Shown here one piece after another: positions 27,687-36,447 of a stretch of 64,000 nucleotides of DNA (positions within the stretch are counted from its first letter, which is position 1; each line of letters opens with the position of its first letter). The notes below the pieces were generated by a model. The model was not told the origin of the DNA. It searched no databases and was given only the letters and a program-made list of their open reading frames with translations. Both the position numbers and the translations under genes were made by a program. The stretch covers positions 310,001-374,000 of the forward strand of contig CAIKMD010000002.1 in NCBI GenBank assembly GCA_903828515.1, read 5' to 3'. This stretch comes from an uncultured Rhodospirillales bacterium. Its GTDB lineage: Bacteria; Pseudomonadota; Alphaproteobacteria; ATCC43930; CGMCC-115725.

Positions 27687-29939
27687 ATGACCGACGTTGC
27701 TCCACGCGCATTCACCGGCCTGCGTTTTCTGCCGGCGATTTTCGCTGCTGCCATCTTCACCAGCGCGGCGCTGGTCTTCACCGTCGAACCGATGATCGCC
27801 AAGATGATCCTCCCCTTGCTGGGCGGGTCGCCGGCGGTCTGGAACGTCTGCATGGCATTTTTCCAAGGTGCGTTGCTGGCGGGCTATCTCTATGCCCATC
27901 TGGTCCAGCGTTTGGCGCGGGTGCGAACCCAGATCCTGATCCATCTCGGATTGCTCGGCGTGGCGGCGTTCTTTCTTCCGGTCGGCGTAACGGGGCTCTT
28001 TGGTTCTCCGGCGGTCGGTTCGCCGATCGTTTGGTTGTTGAGCGTATTGCCGCTGTCGGTCGGTCTTCCCTTTGCCGTCCTGTCCTCGACCGCACCGCTG
28101 TTGCAGGCCTGGTACGCCAAAGCACTCGACGGCGCGCCCCAAGCGCAAAATCCCTACATCCTTTATGGTGCCAGCAATCTCGGTAGCCTCCTGGCGTTGC
28201 TGGCCTATCCCGTGGCCGTCGAACCGTTGCTCGCCTTGCCCGAGCAGACATTGCTGTGGGCTTTCGTTTATGCGGCATTTTGCGGGTTGATCGCGATCAC
28301 CGGCGCTTACGTCTGGAATGCGCGCCATCAAGGTGTCGCGCGGATCGCCGCCGATATAGAGAACGTTCCCGCAATCACCTGGCGCCAACGTGTGTCGTGG
28401 GTGTTGCTGGCCGCGGCGCCGTCGAGCCTGATGCTCGGCGCGACCACGTATATCTCGAACGATGTTGCCTCGGTCCCGCTGTTCTGGGTGGTGCCGCTCG
28501 CGCTTTATCTTCTGACCTTCGTTATTGCGTTTCAGGCGCGCCCGATCATAAACCGCGAGCGCGCGCTGTTGTGGCAGATGGTGTTCGTCGCCCTGGCGGC
28601 GGCGGTGCTCTGCATCAACACGACCAGTCTCTTTGCGCATTTCATGCTCTATCTCGGCGCGTTCTTTTTCAGCGCGCTGGTCTGTCATCATCGTCTGGCC
28701 GCCGACCGGCCGCATCCGCGCCATCTGACCGAGTTCTATCTGCTGATCTCGCTGGGCGGGGTGCTCGGCGGGATGTTCAATGCTTTTCTGGCGCCGGTGC
28801 TGTTTCGCACCGTGCTGGAATTCCCGCTCGTGCTGACGCTGTGTTGTCTGGCGCGGCCGTGGACCCGGCCTCTGTTCGGCCGATGGACCATCGCGCTGAC
28901 CGCGGCCGGGATCGGGTGCGCCATCGGCGTGGCGTTCGCGCCGGCCGGCCCGAGCTTCGTTTACATTCCGGTGATTCTGGCTCTGCTGGGTGGAGCAGCG
29001 GCGGAACTGGTCAGTGGCCGGACCCTTGCGTTCACTCTGGTGATCGGCGCGCTATGCGCGCAGGCCGTTCTGGTCCCGGCGGACAAGCGCGTGACCTTGT
29101 CCACGGCGCGCAGTTTCTTCGGCGTGCATCGCGTGACGCTCGATACCGAACCGGCGGTGGGCGGTACGCTGCATCTGTTGTTCAATGGCACCACCATTCA
29201 CGGCGCGCAGCCCGAGGTGGATGCGTTCCGTTGCCAGGCTTTGACCTATTACGCGGCGATCGGTCCGCTCGGGCAGGTTTATGGATCGCTGATGGCGACG
29301 AACCCACGGGCGAATGTCGCAGTCGTCGGCCTAGGTGCCGGTACGCTGGCGACCTATATCGGCCCCGAGAGCCGTATGCGCTATTTCGAGATCGATCCCG
29401 AGGTCGAACGCATCGCGCGCGATCCGCGCTACTTCACGTATCTAAGCGGATGTGCCAAAGGCGAGGTCGACGTTGTCCTGGGCGATGCGCGGCTGACCGT
29501 GGCCGCGGAGCCGGAACACTCCTACGATCTGATCCAGATCGATGCGTTTTCCGCGGATAACATCCCGACCCATCTGCTGACCACCGAGGCGCTGGCGATT
29601 TATTTCCGCGCGCTCAAACCCGACGGCATCCTGATGCTGCATTTGTCGAATCGCAATTTGAAGCTGGAGCCGCCAGCGGCGGCGGCAGCCAAGGAAGTCG
29701 GCGCGACGGCGTTGATGCAGGAATTCGCGCCGCCACCGGGCACGCCACCGATCGTCGCGTCGCCGTCGCAAGTCATGTTGATGTCGAAATCGCCGACGGC
29801 GCTTGCCGCCTTTGCACGCGATCCGCGCTGGCGTCCCGCGCGTGACGAGGGCGCGCGGGCCTGGACAGACGGCTACACGAACATCCTCGGGCCGTTGATC
29901 GATCATACGATCGACGCTTTCGCCGGACGCGCGCAATGA
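27687..29939 (+). CDS. fused MFS/spermidine synthase-like protein
   Basis: The 750-aa product joins about 12-14 membrane helices (residues 10-470; repeated features such as VEPMIAKMILPLLGGSPAVWN) to a soluble C-terminal spermidine-synthase-like methyltransferase fold (residues about 480-740). The latter has the SAM/dcSAM-binding motif VAVVGLGAGTLATYI and the acidic motifs VVLGDARL and LIQIDAFSADNIPTHLLT. Such fusion proteins are widespread and mostly uncharacterised; the pairing suggests handling of a polyamine-like compound at the membrane. The start at ATG 27687 lies behind a weak ribosome-binding site. Confidence 0.88.
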   Translation: MTDVAPRAFTGLRFLPAIFAAAIFTSAALVFTVEPMIAKMILPLLGGSPAVWNVCMAFFQGALLAGYLYAHLVQRLARVRTQILIHLGLLGVAAFFLPVGVTGLFGSPAVGSPIVWLLSVLPLSVGLPFAVLSSTAPLLQAWYAKALDGAPQAQNPYILYGASNLGSLLALLAYPVAVEPLLALPEQTLLWAFVYAAFCGLIAITGAYVWNARHQGVARIAADIENVPAITWRQRVSWVLLAAAPSSLMLGATTYISNDVASVPLFWVVPLALYLLTFVIAFQARPIINRERALLWQMVFVALAAAVLCINTTSLFAHFMLYLGAFFFSALVCHHRLAADRPHPRHLTEFYLLISLGGVLGGMFNAFLAPVLFRTVLEFPLVLTLCCLARPWTRPLFGRWTIALTAAGIGCAIGVAFAPAGPSFVYIPVILALLGGAAAELVSGRTLAFTLVIGALCAQAVLVPADKRVTLSTARSFFGVHRVTLDTEPAVGGTLHLLFNGTTIHGAQPEVDAFRCQALTYYAAIGPLGQVYGSLMATNPRANVAVVGLGAGTLATYIGPESRMRYFEIDPEVERIARDPRYFTYLSGCAKGEVDVVLGDARLTVAAEPEHSYDLIQIDAFSADNIPTHLLTTEALAIYFRALKPDGILMLHLSNRNLKLEPPAAAAAKEVGATALMQEFAPPPGTPPIVASPSQVMLMSKSPTALAAFARDPRWRPARDEGARAWTDGYTNILGPLIDHTIDAFAGRAQ

Positions 29940-30025
29940 CATTGGTGCATTCCAGGCCCGATTGAGTTCCGGGCAGCGCGCGGCTACATCTCACGCAGGT
30001 AATCAACAAACCGGCGGAGGAAATC

Positions 30026-31201
30026 ATGGCTGCCAAGGCGAAGAAGAAAGTGGGCAAAAAGGCCCCGGCGAAAAAGGCAGCGCCCAAGATTTCAGCCAAA
30101 AAATCCGTTAAAAAGGCAGCGGCGCGCGCTCCGGTCAAAAAGGCTGCGGCGAAGAAAGCCCCGGCAAAAATCGCGCCTGCAAAGAAGGCGAAAGCCTCCG
30201 GCAAGCTTCGCCTGAGCCTGATGTGCGGCAATTACGAGATCGTGCGCCCCTTGAAGGAGGGCGCTGTCGACGTGAAAGGCATCGATCTCGTGATCGGCGG
30301 CTATCCCGGCGGGCGGGCCATTCACGATCATGTCGCCGCCGGCCAGGGCTGCGATATCAACGAATATAATGGCGGGCATTACGTCGTGCAGAAGGCGCAT
30401 GGCCGCGCGGACATCACCGCCATTCCGGTGTTTCTGCATCGGCGCTTCCGCCACGGCTTCATCTATATCAATACGAGCAAGGGCATCACCAAGCCGTCCG
30501 ATCTCGCCGGGCGCCGCGTCGCTTGCCGCTCGATCGGTGCCGCGGCCGCTTATTGGATGCGCGGCCATCTCGACGAGCACGGTGCATCGCACAAGTCGAT
30601 CACCTGGGTGATTCAGGATCCCGACGATGCATCGGAAGGCGCGCCGCCGTCGACCAAGATCGAAGTCCTGCCCAAGGGCAAGCTGGTCGAAGATATGATC
30701 CTGACCGGCGAAGTCGATGCGATCATCAGCCCGGACGTCAATGCGGCGCAGGCGCAGGGCGATCCACGCATCGCGCGCCTGTGGCCCGATTACAAGGCCG
30801 TCGAAGTCGACTACTTCAAACGAACCGGCTTCTTCCCGATCATGCACGTCACCACCGTACCAACCGAAATCGTCGCGAAATATCCCTGGGTGGTCGAAAG
30901 CCTGACCAACGCGTTCGAGGAGTCGAAGCAGCTCGCGCGCCGCTACGTCGCCAATCCGCGCAACGTGCCGTTGGCTTTTCTGCACACCTATCGCGAGGAA
31001 GAAGCCAAATTGCTCGGGCCCGATCCGTGGGAATTCGGCTTGAGCGATCTCAACAAGCGCAATTACGACACGCTGGTCGGCTTTGTTCACGACCAGGTGC
31101 TGGATACGCCGCGCCCGAAGCTCGAGGATCTCTTCGCCAAGGAGGCGTTCGAGCTGAAATTGCCACTGCCGGTCAAATATCCGTTCCAATACGGATTCTG
31201 A
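30026..31201 (+). CDS. PBP-like protein (Pht5 family) with histone H1-like tail
   Basis: The first 58 residues are Lys/Ala/Pro repeats of the KKAAAKKAPAK type, as in histone H1 and bacterial HC1/AlgP tails. The remaining 330 residues form a periplasmic-binding-protein-like domain close to 4,5-dihydroxyphthalate decarboxylase and related decarboxylase/SBP proteins (YEIVRPLKEGAVDVKGIDL, RHGFIYINTSKGITKPSDLAGRRVACRS). A clear ggaggaaatc site fixes the start, so the tail is translated. There is no signal peptide, so the protein should be cytoplasmic. It precedes the amidohydrolase by 45 bp. Confidence 0.85.
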   Translation: MAAKAKKKVGKKAPAKKAAPKISAKKSVKKAAARAPVKKAAAKKAPAKIAPAKKAKASGKLRLSLMCGNYEIVRPLKEGAVDVKGIDLVIGGYPGGRAIHDHVAAGQGCDINEYNGGHYVVQKAHGRADITAIPVFLHRRFRHGFIYINTSKGITKPSDLAGRRVACRSIGAAAAYWMRGHLDEHGASHKSITWVIQDPDDASEGAPPSTKIEVLPKGKLVEDMILTGEVDAIISPDVNAAQAQGDPRIARLWPDYKAVEVDYFKRTGFFPIMHVTTVPTEIVAKYPWVVESLTNAFEESKQLARRYVANPRNVPLAFLHTYREEEAKLLGPDPWEFGLSDLNKRNYDTLVGFVHDQVLDTPRPKLEDLFAKEAFELKLPLPVKYPFQYGF

Positions 31202-31246
31202 TCGAACCAGACCGAAAAACCAAAACGCAAAATTAGGGAGGGAACC

Positions 31247-32683
31247 ATGGAGATTAAACGCAGGACTCTTTTACAAGGCCTGGCGGCGGCGGCCAGCGTG
31301 TTACCGTTCGCCACGGCTGCCGAGGCCGCCGAGACATCGGCGAAACCCGGCAAGGGACGTAAAGTTCTGATCAAGGGCGGCTATGTCGCCACGGTCGACA
31401 AAACCCTCGGCGAGTTGCCGAACGGCGATGTGCTGATCGATGGAAATTCGATCGCCGAGGTCGGCAAGGATCTTCGCGTCACCGACGCCGAGGTGATCGA
31501 TGCACGCGGCATGCTCGTGCTCCCGGGTTTCATCGATACCCATCGCCATACCTGGTCGACCATTCTACGCGGCATGATTCCGGACGGCGATTTCCCGATC
31601 TATATGAAGGTGATCGACGAATCGATGGGTCAGCATTACCGGCCGGAAGACGTCTATGCCGGCGATCTGCTGGGCGGGGTTGGCGCGATCAACGACGGCA
31701 TCACCACGATGCTCGACTGGTCGCACATCATGAACACGCCGGCTCATGCCGACGGCGCGGTCAAGGGGTTGCGGGAATCCGGCGTGCGCGCGGTTTTCTC
31801 GCCCGGCATTCCGATCACGCCGATGACGCTCAACACGCCGGATTACGTCGCCGATATCCAGAAGAAATATTTCTCCGGCAGCGGCGATCAGCTCGTGACA
31901 TTGGGCATGTCGGTCCGCTCGGCAGATGCGAAGACGTATGACGGCTGCGTCGCCGATATGAAATTCGCGCGGCAGCTGGGCATCCGCATCACCATGCATG
32001 TCGGCGTCACCACGGCGGCGATCCGGGGCATCACCAAGCTCAACGATGCCAATATGCTCGGTCCCGATGTGACCTACGTCCATCCGACCGGGATATCGGA
32101 CGATGAGTTCAAGATGATCGCCTCGACCGGCGGCACTTTGTCTTCGGCGCCGGTGGCGGAGATGATGTCGCAAGGCGGTTTCCCCGACGTGCAGCATTGG
32201 TTGAGCTTCGGGCTCCGGCCTTCGCTCAGCAGCGACAACGAAACCCGCGTTCCGTCCGACATGTTCACGCAACTGCGCGCGCTGCTGATGTCGGATCGGG
32301 GCCAGGATATCGCGCGTGCCGGCAAGGAAAAGCGGCGCTCGAACCTCTTGCCGCTGCGCGATGTGCTATCGTTCGCGACGCTCGACGGCGCCCACGCGCT
32401 TGGCCTCGAGGCCAAGACCGGCTCGCTCACGCCCGGCAAGCGCGCCGATGTGATCGTGATGGACCTGAGCGACATCAAGCTCATCCCGATCAACGGCGAT
32501 CCGGTGGCGACCGGGTTGTTGCACGGCCGCGCCAGCGACATTTCCTGGGTCTTCGTTGATGGCAAGGTGAAGAAGAAGAACGGCAAGCTCGCGAACATCG
32601 ATCTCGCGCATGTGCGCAAGGTGGTTCAAGGCTCGCACGAATATCTGACGAAGCGCGCGGCGCAGGAAGCCGCCAAGGGGTAG
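31247..32683 (+). CDS. amidohydrolase family protein, Tat-exported
   Basis: The 478-aa protein starts with a twin-arginine signal (KRRTLLQG, cleavage near AEAAE) and belongs to the amidohydrolase superfamily of MtaD/SsnA-like deaminases. The N-terminal metal motif is HRH at about 99-101 (DTHRHTWSTI), with later histidines in TMHVGVT and HPTGI and the metal-binding Asp in SSDNE. It probably hydrolyses a C-N bond of a heterocyclic compound in the periplasm. It forms an operon with the upstream Pht5-like protein and ends in a strong terminator. Confidence 0.88.
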   Translation: MEIKRRTLLQGLAAAASVLPFATAAEAAETSAKPGKGRKVLIKGGYVATVDKTLGELPNGDVLIDGNSIAEVGKDLRVTDAEVIDARGMLVLPGFIDTHRHTWSTILRGMIPDGDFPIYMKVIDESMGQHYRPEDVYAGDLLGGVGAINDGITTMLDWSHIMNTPAHADGAVKGLRESGVRAVFSPGIPITPMTLNTPDYVADIQKKYFSGSGDQLVTLGMSVRSADAKTYDGCVADMKFARQLGIRITMHVGVTTAAIRGITKLNDANMLGPDVTYVHPTGISDDEFKMIASTGGTLSSAPVAEMMSQGGFPDVQHWLSFGLRPSLSSDNETRVPSDMFTQLRALLMSDRGQDIARAGKEKRRSNLLPLRDVLSFATLDGAHALGLEAKTGSLTPGKRADVIVMDLSDIKLIPINGDPVATGLLHGRASDISWVFVDGKVKKKNGKLANIDLAHVRKVVQGSHEYLTKRAAQEAAKG

Positions 32684-32687
32684 AAGG

Positions 32688-32716
32688 AAGGGGCGGCGCT
32701 TAGGCCGCCCCTTTTT
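32688..32716 (+). terminator. terminator after amidohydrolase gene
   Basis: AAGGGGCGGC and GCCGCCCCTT pair around GCTTAG and are followed by TTT, 4 bp after the stop codon. It also lies at the end of the convergent MFS small-subunit gene. Confidence 0.9.
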
Positions 32717-32719
32717 CGT

Positions 32720-32848
32720 CTACTTGAAGAGCTGCAGCGCGTTGATGCAGGTCTGAATCACGCCCCAGGTCAGCGGGATGCCGACGAAGAGCCAGGCGAG
32801 GGTGAGCTTCAAACCGTTACCGGTTGCCGCTTGTTGTGCTTGTGCCAT
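32720..32848 (-). CDS. MFS transporter small subunit (OxlT-associated)
   Basis: A 42-aa protein on the minus strand (MAQAQQAATGNGLKLTLAW... ending ALQLFK) with one membrane helix and the conserved WLFVGIPLTWGV core. This matches the short proteins encoded directly downstream of oxalate/formate-type MFS genes and annotated as MFS small subunits. An aaggagc site precedes the ATG at 32848. It lies 10 bp after the MFS stop, in the standard order. The transporter itself is truncated here, so this subunit has no complete partner in the window. Confidence 0.8.
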   Translation of the reverse strand: MAQAQQAATGNGLKLTLAWLFVGIPLTWGVIQTCINALQLFK

Positions 32849-32858
32849 CGGATGCTCC

Positions 32859-33300
32859 TTAGGCCGCTTGCTGGAGTTGCTTCGTCGTCATGCTATGGCG
32901 CTTGTCGACCGCCTTCACCGCGAGATTGCAGAAGAAGCCGACGACCAGAAGTCCGGCCATGACATACATCGTAATGTTATAGGCCTGCGCCGCTGGCACG
33001 CCGTGATCGACGTTGTATTGGCGGATGTAGTTGACGAGCACCGGCCCGAGGATTCCCGCCGTCGACCACGCGGTCAGCAACATGCCGTGGATCGCACCGA
33101 CGTAACGGGTCCCGAACATGTCGCGCAGATAGGCTGGCACGGTGGCAAAGCCGCCGCCATACATGCTGAAGATCACCGCGTAGGCGCAGACGAAGGCAAG
33201 CACGCTGCCGATCGAGCCGGTATAGGGCACGATCGCATAGAGGACGGCGCCGAGAACGAAGAAGCAGAAATACGTGTTCTTGCGGCCGAATATCCGGTAG
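32859..33300 (-). pseudogene. OFA-type MFS transporter, 5'-truncated remnant
   Basis: Only the C-terminal part of an oxalate/formate antiporter (OFA) family MFS protein remains: from FGRKNTYFCFFVLGAVLYAI through GTRYVGAIHGMLLTAWSTAGILGP to KQLQQAA. About 145 residues, or four to five helices, are left of a normal 400-430-aa protein. Family similarity stops near 33290-33300, where sequence belonging to an outer-membrane protein on the other strand begins. The open frame continues to 33368 through that foreign sequence and has no proper start. Confidence 0.8.
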
Positions 33301-34139
33301 GCATTCCGACAGTTGGTGGCACGCTTAATACCGTGGCGGGTAGCTTCACCGCGAGCCAGTCGCTGCAATGGCTGAGCACGTTACGCGCGCGTTTCGGCTA
33401 TGCGGGCTTTGATCGGTTTTTGATCTACGGCACGGCCGGTATAGCGTTCGGCCAGGTCCAGGAAACGTCGCAGTTTACGTTCCCGGCGACTGGGGTGGCC
33501 TACAATCAAAGCACCGATAGTGTGAAAGCTGGCCCGACGATCGGCGGCGGTATCGAATACGCGATCAACGATCGCCTCACGCTGAAAGGCGAAGGGCTGT
33601 ACTATAATCTCGGCTCCGATACCTCCTATGCGCCGCCAAACTTGCCGACGGGCTATCAAATCGGCAAGGAGTTCCGCACCAGCGGCGCGATCTTCCGCAT
33701 CGGCCTGAACTGGCAATTCGGCGTGGCGCCGACGCCGCCACCCGCTTTGGCACCGACGCCGGTCGCGGCACCCGCGGTGGCCCCGGCTCCGGCGCCGAAA
33801 CCGCCCGCGCGGATGTTCATCGTGTTCTTCGACTTCGACAAGGCGACGCTGACGCCCGACGGCCAAAAGGTCGTCGATGCGGCCGCCGCGGCCTTCAAGG
33901 CCGGCGGCAATCCGCAACTCCAGGTGTCTGGCTACACCGATCTCTCGGGCACGGCGGCTTATAACCTGAAGCTGTCGCAGCGCCGGGCCGATGCGGTCGA
34001 CGCGGCGCTCGTCAAAGACGGTGTGCCGAAGAGCGCGATCTCGTCACATGCGATGGGCAAGAACAGCCCGCGTGTTCCGACCGCCGATGGTGTTCGCGAG
34101 CCGCAGAATCGCCGCGTGGAGATCGTCTTCCCCGGCTGA
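33300..34139 (+). pseudogene. OmpA-family outer-membrane protein, 5'-truncated
   Basis: From about residue GIPTVGGTLNT onward, the frame encodes the last strands of an eight-stranded porin-like barrel (LRARFGYAGFDRFLIYGTAGIAFGQV, LNWQFG), a Pro/Ala linker and a complete OmpA peptidoglycan-binding domain (FFDFDKATLTPDGQKVVD, SGYTDLSGTAAYNLKLSQRRADAV, ending NRRVEIVF). No signal peptide, first barrel strands or start are present; the upstream open frame is antisense to the MFS gene. The gene is broken at the same point as the MFS remnant. Confidence 0.82.
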
Positions 34140-34158
34140 ACGAACACGTTCTAACGAC

Positions 34159-34188
34159 AACGGCCCGGATGAAAATCCGGGCCGTTTT
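34159..34188 (+). terminator. terminator after OmpA-family remnant
   Basis: AACGGCCCGGAT and ATCCGGGCCGTT form a 12-bp stem with loop GAAA, followed by TTTTT, 19 bp after the stop codon. Confidence 0.93.
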
Positions 34189-34208
34189 TCGTTTCGGGGC
34201 AGAGCGGT

Positions 34209-34409
34209 TCAGAAATCGCGTCGCGGCCGGATGTAGCGGTGAACGATCTTCACGTCGTCGTGGATTTCAAAGCCGACATGGCCTGGCCGTTCCATCAGCG
34301 CTTCGAGCGCGCGCTCGATCGCCGGGTCGATGCCCATCGCATCGATCGGAATATCCGGCCACGCGGGGCGGCCCTCCATGTCGAGAAGGGTGCAGCGATA
34401 AGGGGTCAT
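34209..34409 (-). CDS. small protein, unknown (DUF6894-linked)
   Basis: A 66-aa acidic protein (MTPYRCTLLDMEGRPAWPD..., ending HRYIRPRRDF) with no signal peptide. It is coupled to the upstream DUF6894-like gene by an ATGA overlap (34406-34409). Small pairs of this kind are frequent in Bradyrhizobium-like genomes. Function is unknown. Confidence 0.65.
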   Translation of the reverse strand: MTPYRCTLLDMEGRPAWPDIPIDAMGIDPAIERALEALMERPGHVGFEIHDDVKIVHRYIRPRRDF

Positions 34410-34606
34410 GTCGTCATCGCTTTTGCGCGATCGAGATCGGTGACGAAGATGTCGCCGCGCCAGATCTGTACGGCGGCGACATCGCGCGCGCGGATCAGCA
34501 GATCGCGAGCATGATCCATGGCGGCGAAATCGGTGATCTGAGCGCCGTCGTCGGCGGCCTTGAGCGTGCCGTGATCGTCGAAGAAGTAATAGCGATAGCG
34601 AGCCAT
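34406..34606 (-). CDS. DUF6894-like small protein
   Basis: The 66-aa product fits the DUF6894 pattern: N-terminal RYYFFDDHGTLKAADDGAQITD, then a helix (DHARDLLIRARDVAAV) and a final strand (IWRGDIFVTDLDRAKAM). Such proteins are common, short and unassigned in alphaproteobacteria. Its stop overlaps the start of the next small gene. Confidence 0.7.
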   Translation of the reverse strand: MARYRYYFFDDHGTLKAADDGAQITDFAAMDHARDLLIRARDVAAVQIWRGDIFVTDLDRAKAMTT

Positions 34607-34894
34607 GAGGGGATCCGATCCGTGTTGGGTTCGTTCGATAACGAACGGCAGAGCAACATCATCTCGGAAACGCTTAGATTAATTCAAACTGTATCGATTA
34701 AAGTTTGAGACGAATTCGATTCAAATTTGCATCATCTATTGGCGGCGAATTACATCAAATGATTGCGTGATATCCCGATGCGTCGCGTTCCCGCGCGGCT
34801 TGCCGCGCTGGGCATAAATCGGCATGCTGGGAACGCATCAAGCCGGGTTTCGGGGGAATCCTGGTTTTGTCATCGCCGTATCTGAGGGGGAGCG
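34607..34894. other. AT-rich and structured intergenic region
   Basis: The first part (34660-34770) is markedly AT-rich and holds the inverted repeat TCAAACT (34684-34690)/AGTTTGA (34702-34708). The second holds nested repeats GCGTTCCC (34785-34792)/GGGAACGC (34829-34836) enclosing the hairpin GCGCGGC-TT-GCCGCGC (34793-34808). It is probably the promoter and leader of the 34895 gene. No ORF is convincing. Confidence 0.5.
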
Positions 34895-36421
34895 GTGTTG
34901 AAACAAACGTGGCTGCGCGCGGCCGGCGCGATCTTCGTCGTCATCGTGACGTTTCATGTCGGGTCGGCTGAAGCGACGGTATCGCAAAGCTGTATCGACT
35001 ATCGTCAGGCGATCGTCAATCTGGAGACGTCGTCGGGACCGCACGTCGGCGGGCTGTCCTTCGATCTCTATCTGCGTCAGCTCTATCAGCACGATTGCAT
35101 CGACAATCCCGGATATCGGCACCCGCCCGAATATTGGTATCGCCTGGACGGCAGCGCGACCGGCGTTGAACTGGGCAAGGGCGAGCATCCGGCCGATGGC
35201 GCCTACGCCACGACAAAAGAACACGCCAAGGCCTGCGAGGGCATGAGCAGCCCGAGCGTTTGCGCACTCGCACTGGATGCGGACGATGCTGGCGGCAAGG
35301 TGAAATACGATCGGGCGGACGAACTGCCGCCCTTGGGCTTGACGATCGGCGGTTCGGCATATTCCGCCGACGCTTCCTGCCTTAACGCTCTTCAGACTCT
35401 GGGTGCTCAGGACAAAGCTGATTATACCGGTTCACGCTCGCTTCGGGCCGCTGCGCGCGCGCGTCTTGCCGTATGGGCGATGCAAACGCATTGCCCCGAT
35501 TTGCTCGCACAGTTCGAGCGCCAGATCGGCATCAGCGCACCAGCAGACGATCCGTCGAAACAAAACCGCGCACCTGAACCGGATGTCGTGCGCTTTGGCG
35601 AAGGGGCAGGAAGTCTCGTCCGCAGCGGTTTCGATGGCGCGGCGGCTAGCACGCCATCGGCCTCTGTCGCCAATGCCGCGTCCGATCCGGGTTTCCAGGA
35701 GATGTGCCGGCAAGCCGATCAGAATATGAAACGCTGCCGCGCGCAGGTCGGGACACCCACGCGTGCTCCTGCCGGCCAGACGGGCGCGTTCAACGATTGC
35801 GCCAATCTTTACGGTCAAGTCGTCGCGATGTGCCGCGCGACCGGCAATGCGGCGACGTTGGCCGACGTGTCGCCGCAATGCCAGGCGACGGCGCAGGCCT
35901 ATGCCGCCGCCGCGCAAGCCCATGACCAGCAAGGGACCATGGCCAACTACCAGGCGCTCAAACAGTCTTGCCCGGACGTCCTCAACGCGATCGCGCAACG
36001 CACCGGCATGGCGCTGCCGCAAGATATATCGGCGTCTCCGGATTTACCGTCGCAAGCCTCGCCGTTTCCGACCCGGTCGACCGACGGCTCGATGACGCAA
36101 ACGATCATGGGGGGTTGTGTTGCCGCGCGCGATTCATGCACGGGGATCGCCAATAGTCTTTCCGCGGGCACATCCGATGCGGCACGCGACGCCGTGTTCG
36201 CCAATGCGATGGAATTCGGTATCGCGCTGGGGAACCTGATGATTCAGGGGATGGAGCTCGCTCAAATGATCGATGCGATGAAGCACACGAACAGCAACAT
36301 GAGCAGCCTCACGCCGGCGGTGCGCACGTCGAACGGCAACATGTGGGGTACGGATGGGCCACCGCCGCCGGTGGCCCGAAGCAGAGGCGTCAACCGAAGC
36401 GGCCTCAGCGGCGTGCCGTGA
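34895..36421 (+). CDS. large exported Cys-containing protein, unknown
   Basis: The 508-aa product starts at GTG behind gaggggg and has a signal peptide (ends near SAEAT). I recognise no domain. It has regularly placed cysteines through the mature protein (QSCIDYRQ, HDCIDNPGY, KACEGMSSPSVCAL, THCPDL, EMCRQADQNMKRCRAQ, DCANLYGQVVAMCRA, QQGTM.. QSCPD, GGCVAARDSCTGI), suggesting many disulfides. The C-terminal part is Ala/Gln-rich and helical, then Pro-rich. It precedes a lipoprotein gene by 26 bp, so the two probably act together in the envelope. Confidence 0.7.
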   Translation: MLKQTWLRAAGAIFVVIVTFHVGSAEATVSQSCIDYRQAIVNLETSSGPHVGGLSFDLYLRQLYQHDCIDNPGYRHPPEYWYRLDGSATGVELGKGEHPADGAYATTKEHAKACEGMSSPSVCALALDADDAGGKVKYDRADELPPLGLTIGGSAYSADASCLNALQTLGAQDKADYTGSRSLRAAARARLAVWAMQTHCPDLLAQFERQIGISAPADDPSKQNRAPEPDVVRFGEGAGSLVRSGFDGAAASTPSASVANAASDPGFQEMCRQADQNMKRCRAQVGTPTRAPAGQTGAFNDCANLYGQVVAMCRATGNAATLADVSPQCQATAQAYAAAAQAHDQQGTMANYQALKQSCPDVLNAIAQRTGMALPQDISASPDLPSQASPFPTRSTDGSMTQTIMGGCVAARDSCTGIANSLSAGTSDAARDAVFANAMEFGIALGNLMIQGMELAQMIDAMKHTNSNMSSLTPAVRTSNGNMWGTDGPPPPVARSRGVNRSGLSGVP

Positions 36422-36447
36422 CGGCATAAGGAAAATTGGGGGACATC

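Noticed and set aside
32778-33299. N-terminal extension of the OmpA-family frame
   Set aside because: This part is antisense to the MFS remnant and shows no barrel or signal-peptide character.
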